Notes: generated by a model from the sequence alone, not told the origin. Shown: positions 48,511 through 56,440, numbered from the stretch's first letter. The stretch: DNA of 64,000 nucleotides from Dysgonomonadaceae bacterium PH5-43 (GCA_029916745.1 JARXWK010000010.1:1-64000), one strand, 5' to 3'. Numbers and translations: made by a program.

Positions 48511-48844
48511 ATCTTCCAGGTTGAAGCAGTTGTATAGGTTTTCCTTTCTCCTGATAATAACCCTTTCCAGAAGTAACCATCAGGAGTTGACCTCCTGGGT
48601 GAGAATGCCAATAATTTCGGCAGCCAGGTTCAAAGGTTACATTATAAACTTGTGTATTGAAGGTTGTATTGTCAGTTACTAACATTTCAACCCAAGCAGT
48701 ACCAGTGAAATTGGCTTCTGCCTTTTGTCCTTTAGGAAAAATCTTGTTTGTTTCCATATTGCCATTGTTGTTATAATTATTACCATTGCAGCCCATAAAT
48801 AAGATAGAAATGCAAGCTATTGCGAAGTAAGATAATGTTTTCAT
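48491..48844 (-). pseudogene. Cupin lipoprotein, frameshifted near its C-terminal third
   Basis: 117 codons with a lipoprotein signal MKTLSYFAIACISILFMGC, then the cupin domain: VEMLVTDNTTFNTQVYNVTFEPGCRNYWHSHPGGQLLMVTSGKGYYQEKGKPIQLLQPG, with the metal-binding HSH and the following E/Q positions. The frame then turns into RCGRNKT-stop. Removing one A of the GGAAGATG at about 48511-48517 restores DVVEIKPDIIHWHGATPD, with the second cupin motif. So the gene has a one-base insertion or a sequencing error. The promoter -7 box is at 48904-48897. Confidence 0.85.
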
Positions 48845-48896
48845 TTACTCATTATTTAATAATTAGTTACTTATTGATTTGCAAGGCAAAGGTAAA

Positions 48897-48904
48897 TAGA
48901 AAGC
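48897..48904 (-). promoter_or_regulatory. -7 box of the cupin-hydrolase-araC group
   Basis: TACCTTTG on the minus strand, about 53 bases before the cupin start. Confidence 0.55.
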
Positions 48905-48911
48905 CGCTAAA

Positions 48912-48939
48912 CGAATTTGTTTAACGGCTCAAACTATTT
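48912..48939 (-). terminator. Terminator after the HicB-like gene
   Basis: AGCCGTTAAAC (minus strand, 48939-48929) pairs with GTTTAGCGGCT (48922-48912) with one mismatch, followed by TTTCT. It ends right before the next promoter. Confidence 0.65.
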
Positions 48940-48978
48940 TGTTCAAAAGTTCAAAGTAGAACTTTTGATAAATGTTAA

Positions 48979-49389
48979 TCACACGAAATGTACTTGACTA
49001 AGATCTTTAGCAAACGCATGTAAGTTTTTTTCAATTTTCTCAATTGTTCGTTTACTTGGATTGCGATATCCATTTAGATAATGAGATAATTGTCCTTGAT
49101 TAACACCAGTTATTTTTTCTAATCCAGACAATGACATAAAATTAGAATAGTAGCTCAAGAATGAAGCCATATCATATTTAATATTAAATTTAGCTTCAAT
49201 AAAAGTCTTTCCTTCTTCATTGAAATATTTACGCATAGCTTCGTATGCTGAAAAGAAATCATCAATAGCGTCTTTGACTGTAGCTCCAGTTCCGTGTATG
49301 CCATAATTCAAAGTGTTGTCGTCTAAATCAACATAAACGCTATAGTTGCCATCATTGCCACGTTCAACAAATGCTTTAATTGTCTTCAT
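48979..49389 (-). CDS. HicB-like protein with XRE-type HTH (orphan antitoxin-like)
   Basis: 136 residues in two parts. N-terminal HicB-type partial RNase-H fold: KAFVERGNDGNYSVYVDLDDNTLNYGIHGTGATVKDAIDDFFSAYEAMRKYF (4-55), the usual opening of HicB antitoxins. C-terminal HTH: SGLEKITGVNQGQLSHYLNGYRNPSKRTIEKIEKNLHAFAKDLSQV (about 88-133). No HicA toxin frame (about 60 residues with a catalytic His) is seen on either side: 42 bases upstream is the CGGC gene. So it is an orphan regulator, or a chromosomal antitoxin remnant, of a type common in Bacteroidota. Confidence 0.8.
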   Translation of the reverse strand: MKTIKAFVERGNDGNYSVYVDLDDNTLNYGIHGTGATVKDAIDDFFSAYEAMRKYFNEEGKTFIEAKFNIKYDMASFLSYYSNFMSLSGLEKITGVNQGQLSHYLNGYRNPSKRTIEKIEKNLHAFAKDLSQVHFV

Positions 49390-49431
49390 AATTATATCTT
49401 TTTATCAAGGGATTAAAGTTTAATTCTATTT

Positions 49432-49773
49432 TTAGTGCGTATTCTCAAGTAGTACAATGTCGGGACCTATTGCTTTTTGTATGGCAGCGCGCATTTGCTC
49501 TGTGTGTGGACAAGGAAATCCAATTGGTGTGCCTTTGGAGATACAAGTAGCTAAGGCTAAAACCTGAGCTCCTCTATCTACCAACATCTTTGCTCTTGGA
49601 ATGGCTCGTTTGCCGGGGCAACCGCCGCAAGAAACAAAACCAACTATTTCGCATTCGCCATAGTCGGCAAAAGCTATTTTGCCTTTGGTGGCTACTTTAA
49701 GGCAGGTGGTACCCGGACACATATCTTCGGTTTGCTGACAACGTATTATTCCTACTTTTACTTTCGATTCCAT
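49432..49773 (-). CDS. CGGC-domain protein
   Basis: 113-residue cytoplasmic protein of the CGGC family (PF08821), of unknown function, thought to bind metal through cysteines. It has IIRCQQTEDMCPGTTCLKVA (about 9-28), the name-giving FVSCGGCPGKRAIPRAKMLVDRG (about 47-69), LALATCISKGTPIGFPCPHTEQMRAAIQKAIG near the C terminus: eight cysteines in total. Common in anaerobes beside metal or redox genes. It follows crcB after 30 bases and may share the sulfatase-crcB transcript. Confidence 0.88.
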   Translation of the reverse strand: MESKVKVGIIRCQQTEDMCPGTTCLKVATKGKIAFADYGECEIVGFVSCGGCPGKRAIPRAKMLVDRGAQVLALATCISKGTPIGFPCPHTEQMRAAIQKAIGPDIVLLENTH

Positions 49774-49803
49774 TGTTATTAGTTATCTATTGTATTTGTA
49801 AAA

Positions 49804-50178
49804 TTAAGTAATTGCTTTGGTTAAGGCATATCCTCCCCAAGTTGCAAGTAAACAGACAATTACACTTGCTATTGAGTAAATGAAAAACATTCCTATTTCA
49901 CCTTGTTTTATTAGATTGAAACTTTCCCAAGAGAATGAAGAGAAGGTGGTGAAGCCTCCGCAAAAACCTACTATAAGCATACCTACAAACATAGGTTTCG
50001 ATGATATGAATGGCGAAGCCCATAAGGCTCCTATTATAAAAGAACCAATAACGTTAACGCCAAAGGTAGATATAAATCCCACAGTGGGAAGTATTCTGCT
50101 TATTCCTAACCCTAAAATATACCGGCAGACACTGCCTAAGCCTCCACCTAAAAATATGCTTAATAGAATTTTAATCAT
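49804..50178 (-). CDS. crcB: CrcB fluoride channel
   Basis: 124-residue inner-membrane fluoride channel (Fluc), which works as a dual-topology dimer. Marks: LGGGLGSVCRYILGLGI (11-27), TFGVNVIGSFIIGALWA (39-55; GxxxxNxxG), VGFCGGFTTFSSFSWESFNLI (70-90; the G-G-x-T-T-F-S-T/S-F motif with Phe and Ser lining the pore). Four helices and family-normal length. Starts 14 bases after the sulfatase stop, so it has no own leader and no fluoride riboswitch of the crcB type, unlike many crcB genes. Confidence 0.95.
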   Translation of the reverse strand: MIKILLSIFLGGGLGSVCRYILGLGISRILPTVGFISTFGVNVIGSFIIGALWASPFISSKPMFVGMLIVGFCGGFTTFSSFSWESFNLIKQGEIGMFFIYSIASVIVCLLATWGGYALTKAIT

Positions 50179-50192
50179 TTATAAAAGTTTAT

Positions 50193-51731
50193 TTACATTC
50201 TTGCTTTCTCTTTATCCATAATAGCTTTTAGCTCCATAACTTTCTTCGGATTCTTTTCAGCCAAATTGTTTGTTTCGCCCTTGTCTTTCTTCAGATTGTA
50301 TAGTTGAGGAAGCTTGTCGTTGCCCAGTTCGGTGTTAGTTAGTTTGTTGTATTTGTAACCATTACTTGGTTCTATATATTTCCAAGTGCCATCGTATACC
50401 GACATCGAACCAGCTTTTTCAATGATATACTTTCTTCCTTTTTTATCTTTTCCGAGTAGGGTGTTTAGTTGGTTTTTGCTATCAGGAGCTGCCTCTGCGG
50501 GTATCTCGCTCCCTGTAAGGTGAGCTAACGAAGCATATATGTCTATTTGAGAAACTAAAGCTTTCGATACGCTTCCCTTTGTTTTGCCAGCCCAGCTAAC
50601 AATAAAAGGAATGCGAGTGCCAGCTTCAAATATGCTATATTTGCCACCTCTGTAATCGCCCCAAGGACGATGATTGCCTAATAATTCCACAGCCTTATCT
50701 TGATAGCCATCGTCTACCACTGGACCATTGTCGCTCGATAGTATGATAAGAGTATTTTCTGTTAAGCCGAGTTTTTCTAACGTTTCCATAATTTGCCCTA
50801 CGCTCCAATCGAACTCAAGAATAGCATCTCCACGAGCTCCCATTCCGCTTTTTCCTGCAAATCGAGGGTGGGGAACACGAGGTACGTGAATGTCATTCGT
50901 TGCGAAATATAGAAAAAATGGCTTGTCTTTATTCTCTTCTATAAAACTTACGGCGTGAGTGGTTATGCTATCGGCAATGTTTTCATCTACCCAAAGTGCA
51001 CTCTTGCCGCCTTTCATATATCCGATACGAGAAATGCCATTAACAATAGCTTGGTCGTGTCCGTGATTGATGCTTGGTTTTAGTAGATATAAAAGTTCGG
51101 GATTAGTTCTACCCAAAGGCTCTCCTTCAAAGGGTGTTTTATAGCTAACCGAAATAGGGTCGTTAGTGTCTAAGTTTACCACTCTCTGATTTTCGACAAA
51201 CACACAAGGAACTCTATCTCCCGTAGCCGCCATAATATAAGAATAATCAAATCCTATATCCGAAAGACCAGGAGTTATGTAACCGTTCCAATTCTGAGTA
51301 CCTGTTTTGTCGCCCAATCCTAAATGCCACTTCCCAACGGCAGCTGTAGTATATCCTTTGTTGCGAAATAAATCGGCTATGGTTGGTTGTTCGGGACGTA
51401 TAACCATACCTGCATCACCTGTGGCAATGCCAGTGTCGTTGCGTCTCCAAGCATAATGCCCCGTTAAAAGCGAGTAGCGCGAAGGGGTGCTTGTTGCCGC
51501 CACCGAATGAGCATCGGTAAATCTAACTCCCGTCGAAGCTAATTTGTCTACATTAGGAGTGTTGATGGTGGGTTCGCCATAGCAACCTAAATCGCCATAA
51601 CCTATATCGTCTGCCAGTATGATAATCACATTGGGTTGTTTGTCGCTATTAGTGATATTCTGAGAGTGTAAAAAATGAGGAGATAATAGGCTTGTGCCTG
51701 TGCCTATCCACGCTACAAGGTTCTTGTTCAT
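50193..51731 (-). CDS. Serine-type arylsulfatase (S1 family)
   Basis: 512-residue exported sulfatase hydrolysing sulfate esters, probably of glycans. Signal peptide up to about residue 24. Metal site PNVIIILADDIGYGDLGCYG (Asp41, Asp42). Catalytic formylglycine is formed from Ser81 in ATSTPSRYSLLTGHYAWR: S-x-P-x-R, so it needs the anaerobic radical-SAM maturase anSME, not the aerobic enzyme. Other marks: AVGKWHLG, HVPRVPHPRF and LSSDNGP (late Asp-Asn). The maturase is not in this window. First gene of a transcript continuing into crcB and perhaps further. Substrate cannot be read. Confidence 0.94.
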   Translation of the reverse strand: MNKNLVAWIGTGTSLLSPHFLHSQNITNSDKQPNVIIILADDIGYGDLGCYGEPTINTPNVDKLASTGVRFTDAHSVAATSTPSRYSLLTGHYAWRRNDTGIATGDAGMVIRPEQPTIADLFRNKGYTTAAVGKWHLGLGDKTGTQNWNGYITPGLSDIGFDYSYIMAATGDRVPCVFVENQRVVNLDTNDPISVSYKTPFEGEPLGRTNPELLYLLKPSINHGHDQAIVNGISRIGYMKGGKSALWVDENIADSITTHAVSFIEENKDKPFFLYFATNDIHVPRVPHPRFAGKSGMGARGDAILEFDWSVGQIMETLEKLGLTENTLIILSSDNGPVVDDGYQDKAVELLGNHRPWGDYRGGKYSIFEAGTRIPFIVSWAGKTKGSVSKALVSQIDIYASLAHLTGSEIPAEAAPDSKNQLNTLLGKDKKGRKYIIEKAGSMSVYDGTWKYIEPSNGYKYNKLTNTELGNDKLPQLYNLKKDKGETNNLAEKNPKKVMELKAIMDKEKARM

Positions 51732-51880
51732 AATGTAATGTTTGTTTTTGTGCTTTTTTATCGTACTAACGACAAAATTAGTTACATTTAATTGGATTTC
51801 CTAACGAATTTCTAAATATATTTCCGTAGATAAAACCAAAACTGGTAACTATCCAGCGAAGGTTTTGTCTTTATTTTTTC

Positions 51881-52384
51881 TATTTCACTCAAATTCTCAA
51901 CATTTTCTCTACTTACTTATTTTCACAAGATTTCTATTTTCTCTATTATTTTGATATTGTAGATCCTTTGCTTAATTTAAGAAAGGAGGCAAGAGAGTAA
52001 GCAAACTACCCACAATAATCAACTATCTGAAATTTCTTAACTCTCGGAGAAGAGCGTGAAAGTTAGCGAGTGGATAAATGGACGGCTCTATCTCTATCAA
52101 GAAGAGTTCCGATGCTCTTAGGAGAACCCTCTAATCGCTCTTAGTAGATGGGTGAGCGGCTTCTTAGTAGATACCCCTTGTCGCTCTTAGTAGATATCCC
52201 TCACCTTTGTTAGTAGATAGGGGAGCTGTTTCTTGGTAGAGACCCGATGCAGCTCTTAGTATAACGGTCTCGTCTTTATACTTAAGACACCCCGCCGTTC
52301 TTAGTAGAGAGACCTCGTCGATCTACTAAGAGAGAGCAGGGGTCTCTTAGTAGAGAGAAGACCCTAAGTGAAGCTTTGTGTTTC
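51881..52384 (-). repeat. Large intergenic element C, copy 2 (inverted relative to copy 1)
   Basis: Read on the minus strand it begins near 52384 (AAGCTTCACTTAGGGTCT at 52372-52355), goes through a 22-23-bp unit array to about 52085, and then a tail matching that of copy 1, e.g. GAGAGTTAAG, TCAGATAGTTG, AAGCAAAGG and CTTGTGAAAATAAGTAAGTA. Some units are inverted relative to copy 1 (first unit CTCTACTAAGAG versus TCTCTTAGTAGAG), possible since the unit is near-palindromic. Non-coding; gap 51732-52779 is the longest in the window. Confidence 0.92.
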
Positions 52385-52385
52385 A

Positions 52386-52530
52386 CAAGTTAAAAACTAA
52401 AAACTAAAAGATAAAAGTTAAGTTACCCAAAGGGTAAAAATTCCATAGCCGTACGGCGAGCGAAGCGTTGCCTACGGGGATAGAGAAAGCTAAAAGTTAA
52501 CAACTAAAAGATAAAAGTTGGCGTAAAACG
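52386..52530. repeat. Intergenic repeat element, family B (copy 2)
   Basis: Flanks with AACTAAAAGATAAAAGTT at 52396-52420 and again at 52500-52520. The core GGCGAGCGAAGCGTTGCCTA at 52455 matches 28120 and 61988. It abuts element C copy 2. From 52531 to 52691 nothing is recognised except a 30-bp repeat (52642-52670) shared with 5168. Confidence 0.7.
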
Positions 52531-52691
52531 TTGCGTAATAGCCAATTCTGTTCTTTGGTATTCCTAACACTCAATAATGAGGGGTGTGGAGAAATGATTT
52601 TGAAATTTATATATTTGTATGTCCGGTATAGTGTTTTTGGGGTTAAAGATTGCAAAATAGGGTTAAAGTTGTAATTGAAATAGCATAATGT

Positions 52692-52722
52692 TTTGATATG
52701 CAAATTATTATTATTACATTTG
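52692..52722 (+). promoter_or_regulatory. Promoter of the Ser-rich secreted protein gene
   Basis: TTTG (52692-52695), exactly 19 bases, TACATTTG (52715-52722). The leader is about 50 bases, with AGAAAGGAG before the ATG at 52780. Confidence 0.85.
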
Positions 52723-52779
52723 TGTTGAAAAGAAGTTTTTCGATAGAAAATAAATAGAAATTTAGAAAGGAGACTCGTT

Positions 52780-53880
52780 ATGAAAACACAAAAATGGTAC
52801 TTGCTGATTATTGCATTGTTTGTTGCTTTTGCAGCATCGGCTCAAGATGACTTTTCTGATGATATATATTTCACAAAGAAAAAGAAAAATACAAAGGTAA
52901 AACAAGAAAAAAAGGTTGAAGACCAAAGAGTTATCGTGTCTATGTCGGCAGAGTCGGTATCTGTAAACGAAAGGGATATTGATGAATATAACAGACGTTA
53001 TGCTGCTGTTGATTATAACAACGAATATGCTGAAAACGATACTATCGTTGAGTATATCGATGGAGATTTATCGAAGCGTATAGTTCAGTTTCACGACCCT
53101 TCTAAGATTACTATAGTGGGGGCGGATAATGTAAATATCTATTACGATGGCGAAGACTATGAGATAGACTTCGAAGAAACTGCTCAGCCTACAACAAATA
53201 TTTCTTTTGGTGTGTATGGTTACGACCCTTGGTATTACAATGCTTATTACCCTTGGTATTCTCCTTGGGGTTATTATGGTTGGAACTATGGTTGGTCGTC
53301 TTGGCACTACAATCCTTGGCATTGCCATCATTGGTATGGACATAACCATTATTATGGTGGTTATCATCATTATCCAGTGTATGCTGGTAATAGATATAAT
53401 TACAGACAGTCGTCGATGTCGAGCAGGAATACGTATTCATCTCGAGATAGAAACTCTTCTGGCGCTTATTCTCGAACCAATGATGCTTCTGCACGAAGTA
53501 TAAATCGCACTTCTTCGTCTTTATCAAGAAATACAAGTGTGAGTTCTTCAACTCGTTCATCGAACACTAATACACGTCAGAGTTCTACTGTAGGTACTAA
53601 TCAAACAAACACAAGAACAAGAGTTTCAAATAATAACGCTTCTACAAATAATAATTCGAGTGTGAATCGTTCGTCTAATACGTCAACACGTTCCTCTTCA
53701 TCAAGTAATTCTACGTATAATAATTCAAGCAGTAGCTCCAGAAGTTCAAGTAGTAGTTATTCAAGTGGAAGCAGTTCGCGAAGCTCAAGCAGTGGAAGTT
53801 TCTCTTCAGGAGGAAGTAGCTCAAGATCTTCATCAGGAGGAGGAAGTAGTTCGCGTTCGAGTGGCGGCGGTAGAAGATAG
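52780..53880 (+). CDS. Secreted low-complexity protein (Tyr/Trp/His-rich, then Ser-rich)
   Basis: 366 residues. Signal peptide KWYLLIIALFVAFAASAQ; a globular part with acidic and lysine-rich sequence to about residue 145; a Tyr/Trp/Gly/His-rich stretch about 145-205 (YGYDPWYYNAYYPWYSPWGY, WHCHHWYGHNHYYGGYHHYP); then a 160-residue Ser/Asn/Thr/Arg tail which becomes almost pure Ser-Gly-Arg and ends GGGRR. Such composition suggests an extended surface or periplasmic protein, possibly adhesive or metal-binding through the histidines. AGAAAGGAG precedes the ATG. 26 bases before the FadL-like gene, so co-transcribed. No enzymatic motif. Confidence 0.8.
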   Translation: MKTQKWYLLIIALFVAFAASAQDDFSDDIYFTKKKKNTKVKQEKKVEDQRVIVSMSAESVSVNERDIDEYNRRYAAVDYNNEYAENDTIVEYIDGDLSKRIVQFHDPSKITIVGADNVNIYYDGEDYEIDFEETAQPTTNISFGVYGYDPWYYNAYYPWYSPWGYYGWNYGWSSWHYNPWHCHHWYGHNHYYGGYHHYPVYAGNRYNYRQSSMSSRNTYSSRDRNSSGAYSRTNDASARSINRTSSSLSRNTSVSSSTRSSNTNTRQSSTVGTNQTNTRTRVSNNNASTNNNSSVNRSSNTSTRSSSSSNSTYNNSSSSSRSSSSSYSSGSSSRSSSSGSFSSGGSSSRSSSGGGSSSRSSGGGRR

Positions 53881-53906
53881 TAGTAAATCAAAGTTAGATG
53901 TTTAGT

Positions 53907-55454
53907 ATGAAAAAGAATATATTAGTAATAGCAGCTATAGTTGTGTGCGGTAGTTTGTTCGCACAAGGAGAAGTTGAAGCACTTCGCTCGAGTAAAACCG
54001 AATTGCAAGGTACGGCTCGTGGTCAGGCAATGGGTGGGGCGTTCGGAGCTTTAGGTGGTGATGTAACAGGAGTTATGATTAATCCTGCCGGATTGGGAGT
54101 TTATCGATCTTCGGAAGTAAATATTACAGGAAGTTTATCGTCGGTAGATGTCAACTCAAAAATAGGGGGATTGTCTAAAGATGATAATAAGTTTAATGCC
54201 AACATAGATAATTTGTCGTATATAGGATATTTCCCTTTAGATGGCGATAATATGCGATCATTTAATTTTGGCTTTAGCTATAACAGGCAGAAAAACTTTA
54301 ATCGCAGATATAAATCAATGGATGCAGGCAGAGCAAGCTCTTTGTCGGATTATATCACTACAATTACTGATGGGATAAATGCTGATATTTTAGATCAAGG
54401 CGACCCATATTACGATAGCCCTTGGCTTAGCGCTTTGGCTTGGCAAGCTTATATAATAGATCCGGGAGCGTCAGACTATGAATATAATTCGATATTGCAA
54501 AATGGAGAAACCTCAGATGCAAGGCTTAATGTTCTTGAAAAAGGACAAATAGAAAGTTATGATTTCTCTTTAGCAACCAATATTTCTGATAACTTTTATA
54601 TAGGAGCAACATTGGCATTAACAGATATATATTATAGACAAGACTCTTACTATACAGAAAAATTTGCAAGAGGAGATTTTGCTTTAGAGAACTATCACGA
54701 AACCGAAGGTTATGGCTTTCAGCTTAGAGTGGGTGCTATATGGAGTCCTTTAGACTTTTTGAGAGTAGGAGTTGCTTATAGTTCTCCAACGTGGTATTCG
54801 ATGACCGACTACTATAAGGCTTTTGCAGATGCTACTTATTATGATGCAGGAGGAGAATATATTAACAAGTCGGCAGAAACTCCATCTTCGGCTTTTACGG
54901 AATATAAATTCCACTCTCCTTATAGCTGGACTTTTAGTATTGCAGGAATTTTAGATACAAAAGCAATATTAAGTCTTGATTACGAAATAAAAGATTACAG
55001 ATCTATGAATTATTCTTTTGAAGGGATTGGTAGTAGTGCTTGGGAAGATAATGAAAACTCTTATATAGATGATGATTATCGTGTTGCATCAACCTTAAGA
55101 ATGGGGCTGGAGTATCGTTTTACTCCTCAGTTTGCTGGTCGTTTAGGATTTGCGTTTGTTCAGAATCCTTACGAAACAACATATAGAGATGGCGAACGCG
55201 AAACAATTATAAACGGAACTATACCTCACTTTACGGTAGAAGGAGATGCTACTTATGTAACAACGGGTATAGGTTATCGCTTTACACCTAACTTTTATGC
55301 CGACTTAGCTTTTGTTTATCGTACGCAAACTGATAAGTTATATTATTATTCGTCTGCAATTAATAGCGATTACGATTCTTTTGTTATATCAGATCCTGCC
55401 AACTTAAAAACAAATTCGGTTAAAGGATTGTTAACTTTAGGTTATAAGTTCTAA
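53907..55454 (+). CDS. FadL/OmpP1-like outer-membrane barrel protein
   Basis: 515 residues if started at ATG 53907 (an ATG at 53898 is also in frame). Signal peptide KKNILVIAAIVVCGSLFAQG. GTARGQAMGGAFGALGGDVTGVMINPAGLGVYRSSEVNITGSLS (about 35-80) matches the NPAGL/L segment of the FadL/TodX hydrophobic-compound channel family. The C terminus NSVKGLLTLGYKF is a proper barrel end. Many aromatic strands between. Role: import of hydrophobic or aromatic compounds is the family function; in Bacteroidota these are often annotated as hemin receptors without proof. Between the low-complexity gene and the sigma-factor gene. Confidence 0.85.
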   Translation: MKKNILVIAAIVVCGSLFAQGEVEALRSSKTELQGTARGQAMGGAFGALGGDVTGVMINPAGLGVYRSSEVNITGSLSSVDVNSKIGGLSKDDNKFNANIDNLSYIGYFPLDGDNMRSFNFGFSYNRQKNFNRRYKSMDAGRASSLSDYITTITDGINADILDQGDPYYDSPWLSALAWQAYIIDPGASDYEYNSILQNGETSDARLNVLEKGQIESYDFSLATNISDNFYIGATLALTDIYYRQDSYYTEKFARGDFALENYHETEGYGFQLRVGAIWSPLDFLRVGVAYSSPTWYSMTDYYKAFADATYYDAGGEYINKSAETPSSAFTEYKFHSPYSWTFSIAGILDTKAILSLDYEIKDYRSMNYSFEGIGSSAWEDNENSYIDDDYRVASTLRMGLEYRFTPQFAGRLGFAFVQNPYETTYRDGERETIINGTIPHFTVEGDATYVTTGIGYRFTPNFYADLAFVYRTQTDKLYYYSSAINSDYDSFVISDPANLKTNSVKGLLTLGYKF

Positions 55455-55508
55455 TTAATAATATTGTTTTTTTTTATTGAAAAATTGCAACATATTAAAA
55501 TATTTATA

Positions 55509-55516
55509 TATCTTTG
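55509..55516 (+). promoter_or_regulatory. -7 box of the ECF sigma gene
   Basis: TATCTTTG, with TTG at 55484-55486 (spacing 22, slightly long). Leader of about 75 bases before ATG 55597. Confidence 0.55.
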
Positions 55517-55596
55517 TGATATAAATTATTGTTTAACATCTAAAATTATATGCCTATAGCACAAACATTACTCTTTAATAATTAGAAATAATAGTA

Positions 55597-56187
55597 ATGA
55601 TACAGTTAAAAACGATGACTGACGAAGCTTTGGTCAGCGCTTATGCTCAAGGTAATAATAAGGCATTTGATGTTCTTCTCTCACGACACGAGAGTAACGT
55701 TTATTCCTACATTTATTTTATTGTACGCAATAGAGAGATGGCAGAAGACATCTTTCAAGAGGCTTTTATTAAAGCTATTGCAACTATCAAACAAGGTCGT
55801 TATACAGAAACAGGCAAGTTTAGAGCTTGGATTAATCGTATAGCTCATAATCTTATTATAGATAGTTATCGTCAAGAAAAGAACGAACAAACTATATCTA
55901 ACGATGATTCGGAAATAGATTTGCTAAATAACTCGAAGTATACCGATAGCACAATAGAAGATATTTTGATAAAAGACCAGATATTAGCAGATGTGAAAAA
56001 GCTGGTCGACTACTTGCCGGATAATCAAAGAGAAGTTTTAATACTTCGCTATTATCAAGATTTAAGTTTTAAAGAAATTGCAGATATAACAGGCGTAAGT
56101 ATTAATACGGCTTTAGGGCGTATGCGCTATGCTATCTTAAATATGAGAAAGATAGCAGAAGAAAAGCAGGTAATACTAACTGTGTAG
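55597..56187 (+). CDS. ECF-type RNA polymerase sigma factor
   Basis: 196-residue sigma-70 family protein with regions 2 and 4. Region 2: DEALVSAYAQGNNKAFDVLLSRHESNVYSYIYFIVRNREMAEDIFQEAFIKAIATIKQGRYTETGKFRAWINRIAHNLIIDSYR (about 8-92; the AEDIFQEAFIKA and FRAWINRIAHNLIIDSYR signatures). Region 4: VDYLPDNQREVLILRYYQDLSFKEIADITGVSINTALGRMRYAILNMRK (about 132-182). There is no anti-sigma gene after it; instead a 59-codon gene follows. It may be a housekeeping-type regulator such as that placed near rpe in other Bacteroidales. Confidence 0.94.
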   Translation: MIQLKTMTDEALVSAYAQGNNKAFDVLLSRHESNVYSYIYFIVRNREMAEDIFQEAFIKAIATIKQGRYTETGKFRAWINRIAHNLIIDSYRQEKNEQTISNDDSEIDLLNNSKYTDSTIEDILIKDQILADVKKLVDYLPDNQREVLILRYYQDLSFKEIADITGVSINTALGRMRYAILNMRKIAEEKQVILTV

Positions 56188-56260
56188 AAATTTTTTCTGA
56201 AACAAAAGCAATATATATATAAGGCATACGTTTTATAAGTAAACGCTTAAAATATTGCCT

Positions 56261-56440
56261 ATGTATCAGAAATTTACTCAAAAAAAGAAAATTGATTGTA
56301 GTAATGTATTAAAGGATGGAAGTTGCAAAGGAGAGGTATCTCCTCGCAAAGATACGCTGGCATTTATTATGCAATTTGCACGAGCGTATCACGTAGAGAA
56401 AGACTTGCCCGTTGCTGTTTCGGGGTTTGTCTTAAACTAA
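56261..56440 (+). CDS. Small protein of 59 aa after the sigma factor
   Basis: Starts at ATG 56261 (a TTG lies two codons earlier). Product begins MYQKFTQKKKIDCSNVLKDGSCKGEVSPRKDTLAFIMQFARAYHVEKDLPVAVSGFVLN. The C-terminal LAFIMQFARAYHVEKDLP...GFVLN resembles a short protein I know beside sigma factors in Bacteroidales, so I think it is a real gene. Charged N terminus, helical C terminus, two cysteines. A long terminator hairpin (56441-56527) follows immediately. It could be an anti-sigma-like regulator; no evidence beyond position. Confidence 0.6.
   Translation: MYQKFTQKKKIDCSNVLKDGSCKGEVSPRKDTLAFIMQFARAYHVEKDLPVAVSGFVLN

Noticed and set aside
52497-52703. Minus-strand open frame of 68 codons upstream of the Ser-rich gene
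   Set aside because: Falls in repeat B and in the promoter region of the plus-strand gene; composition shows no coding pattern.
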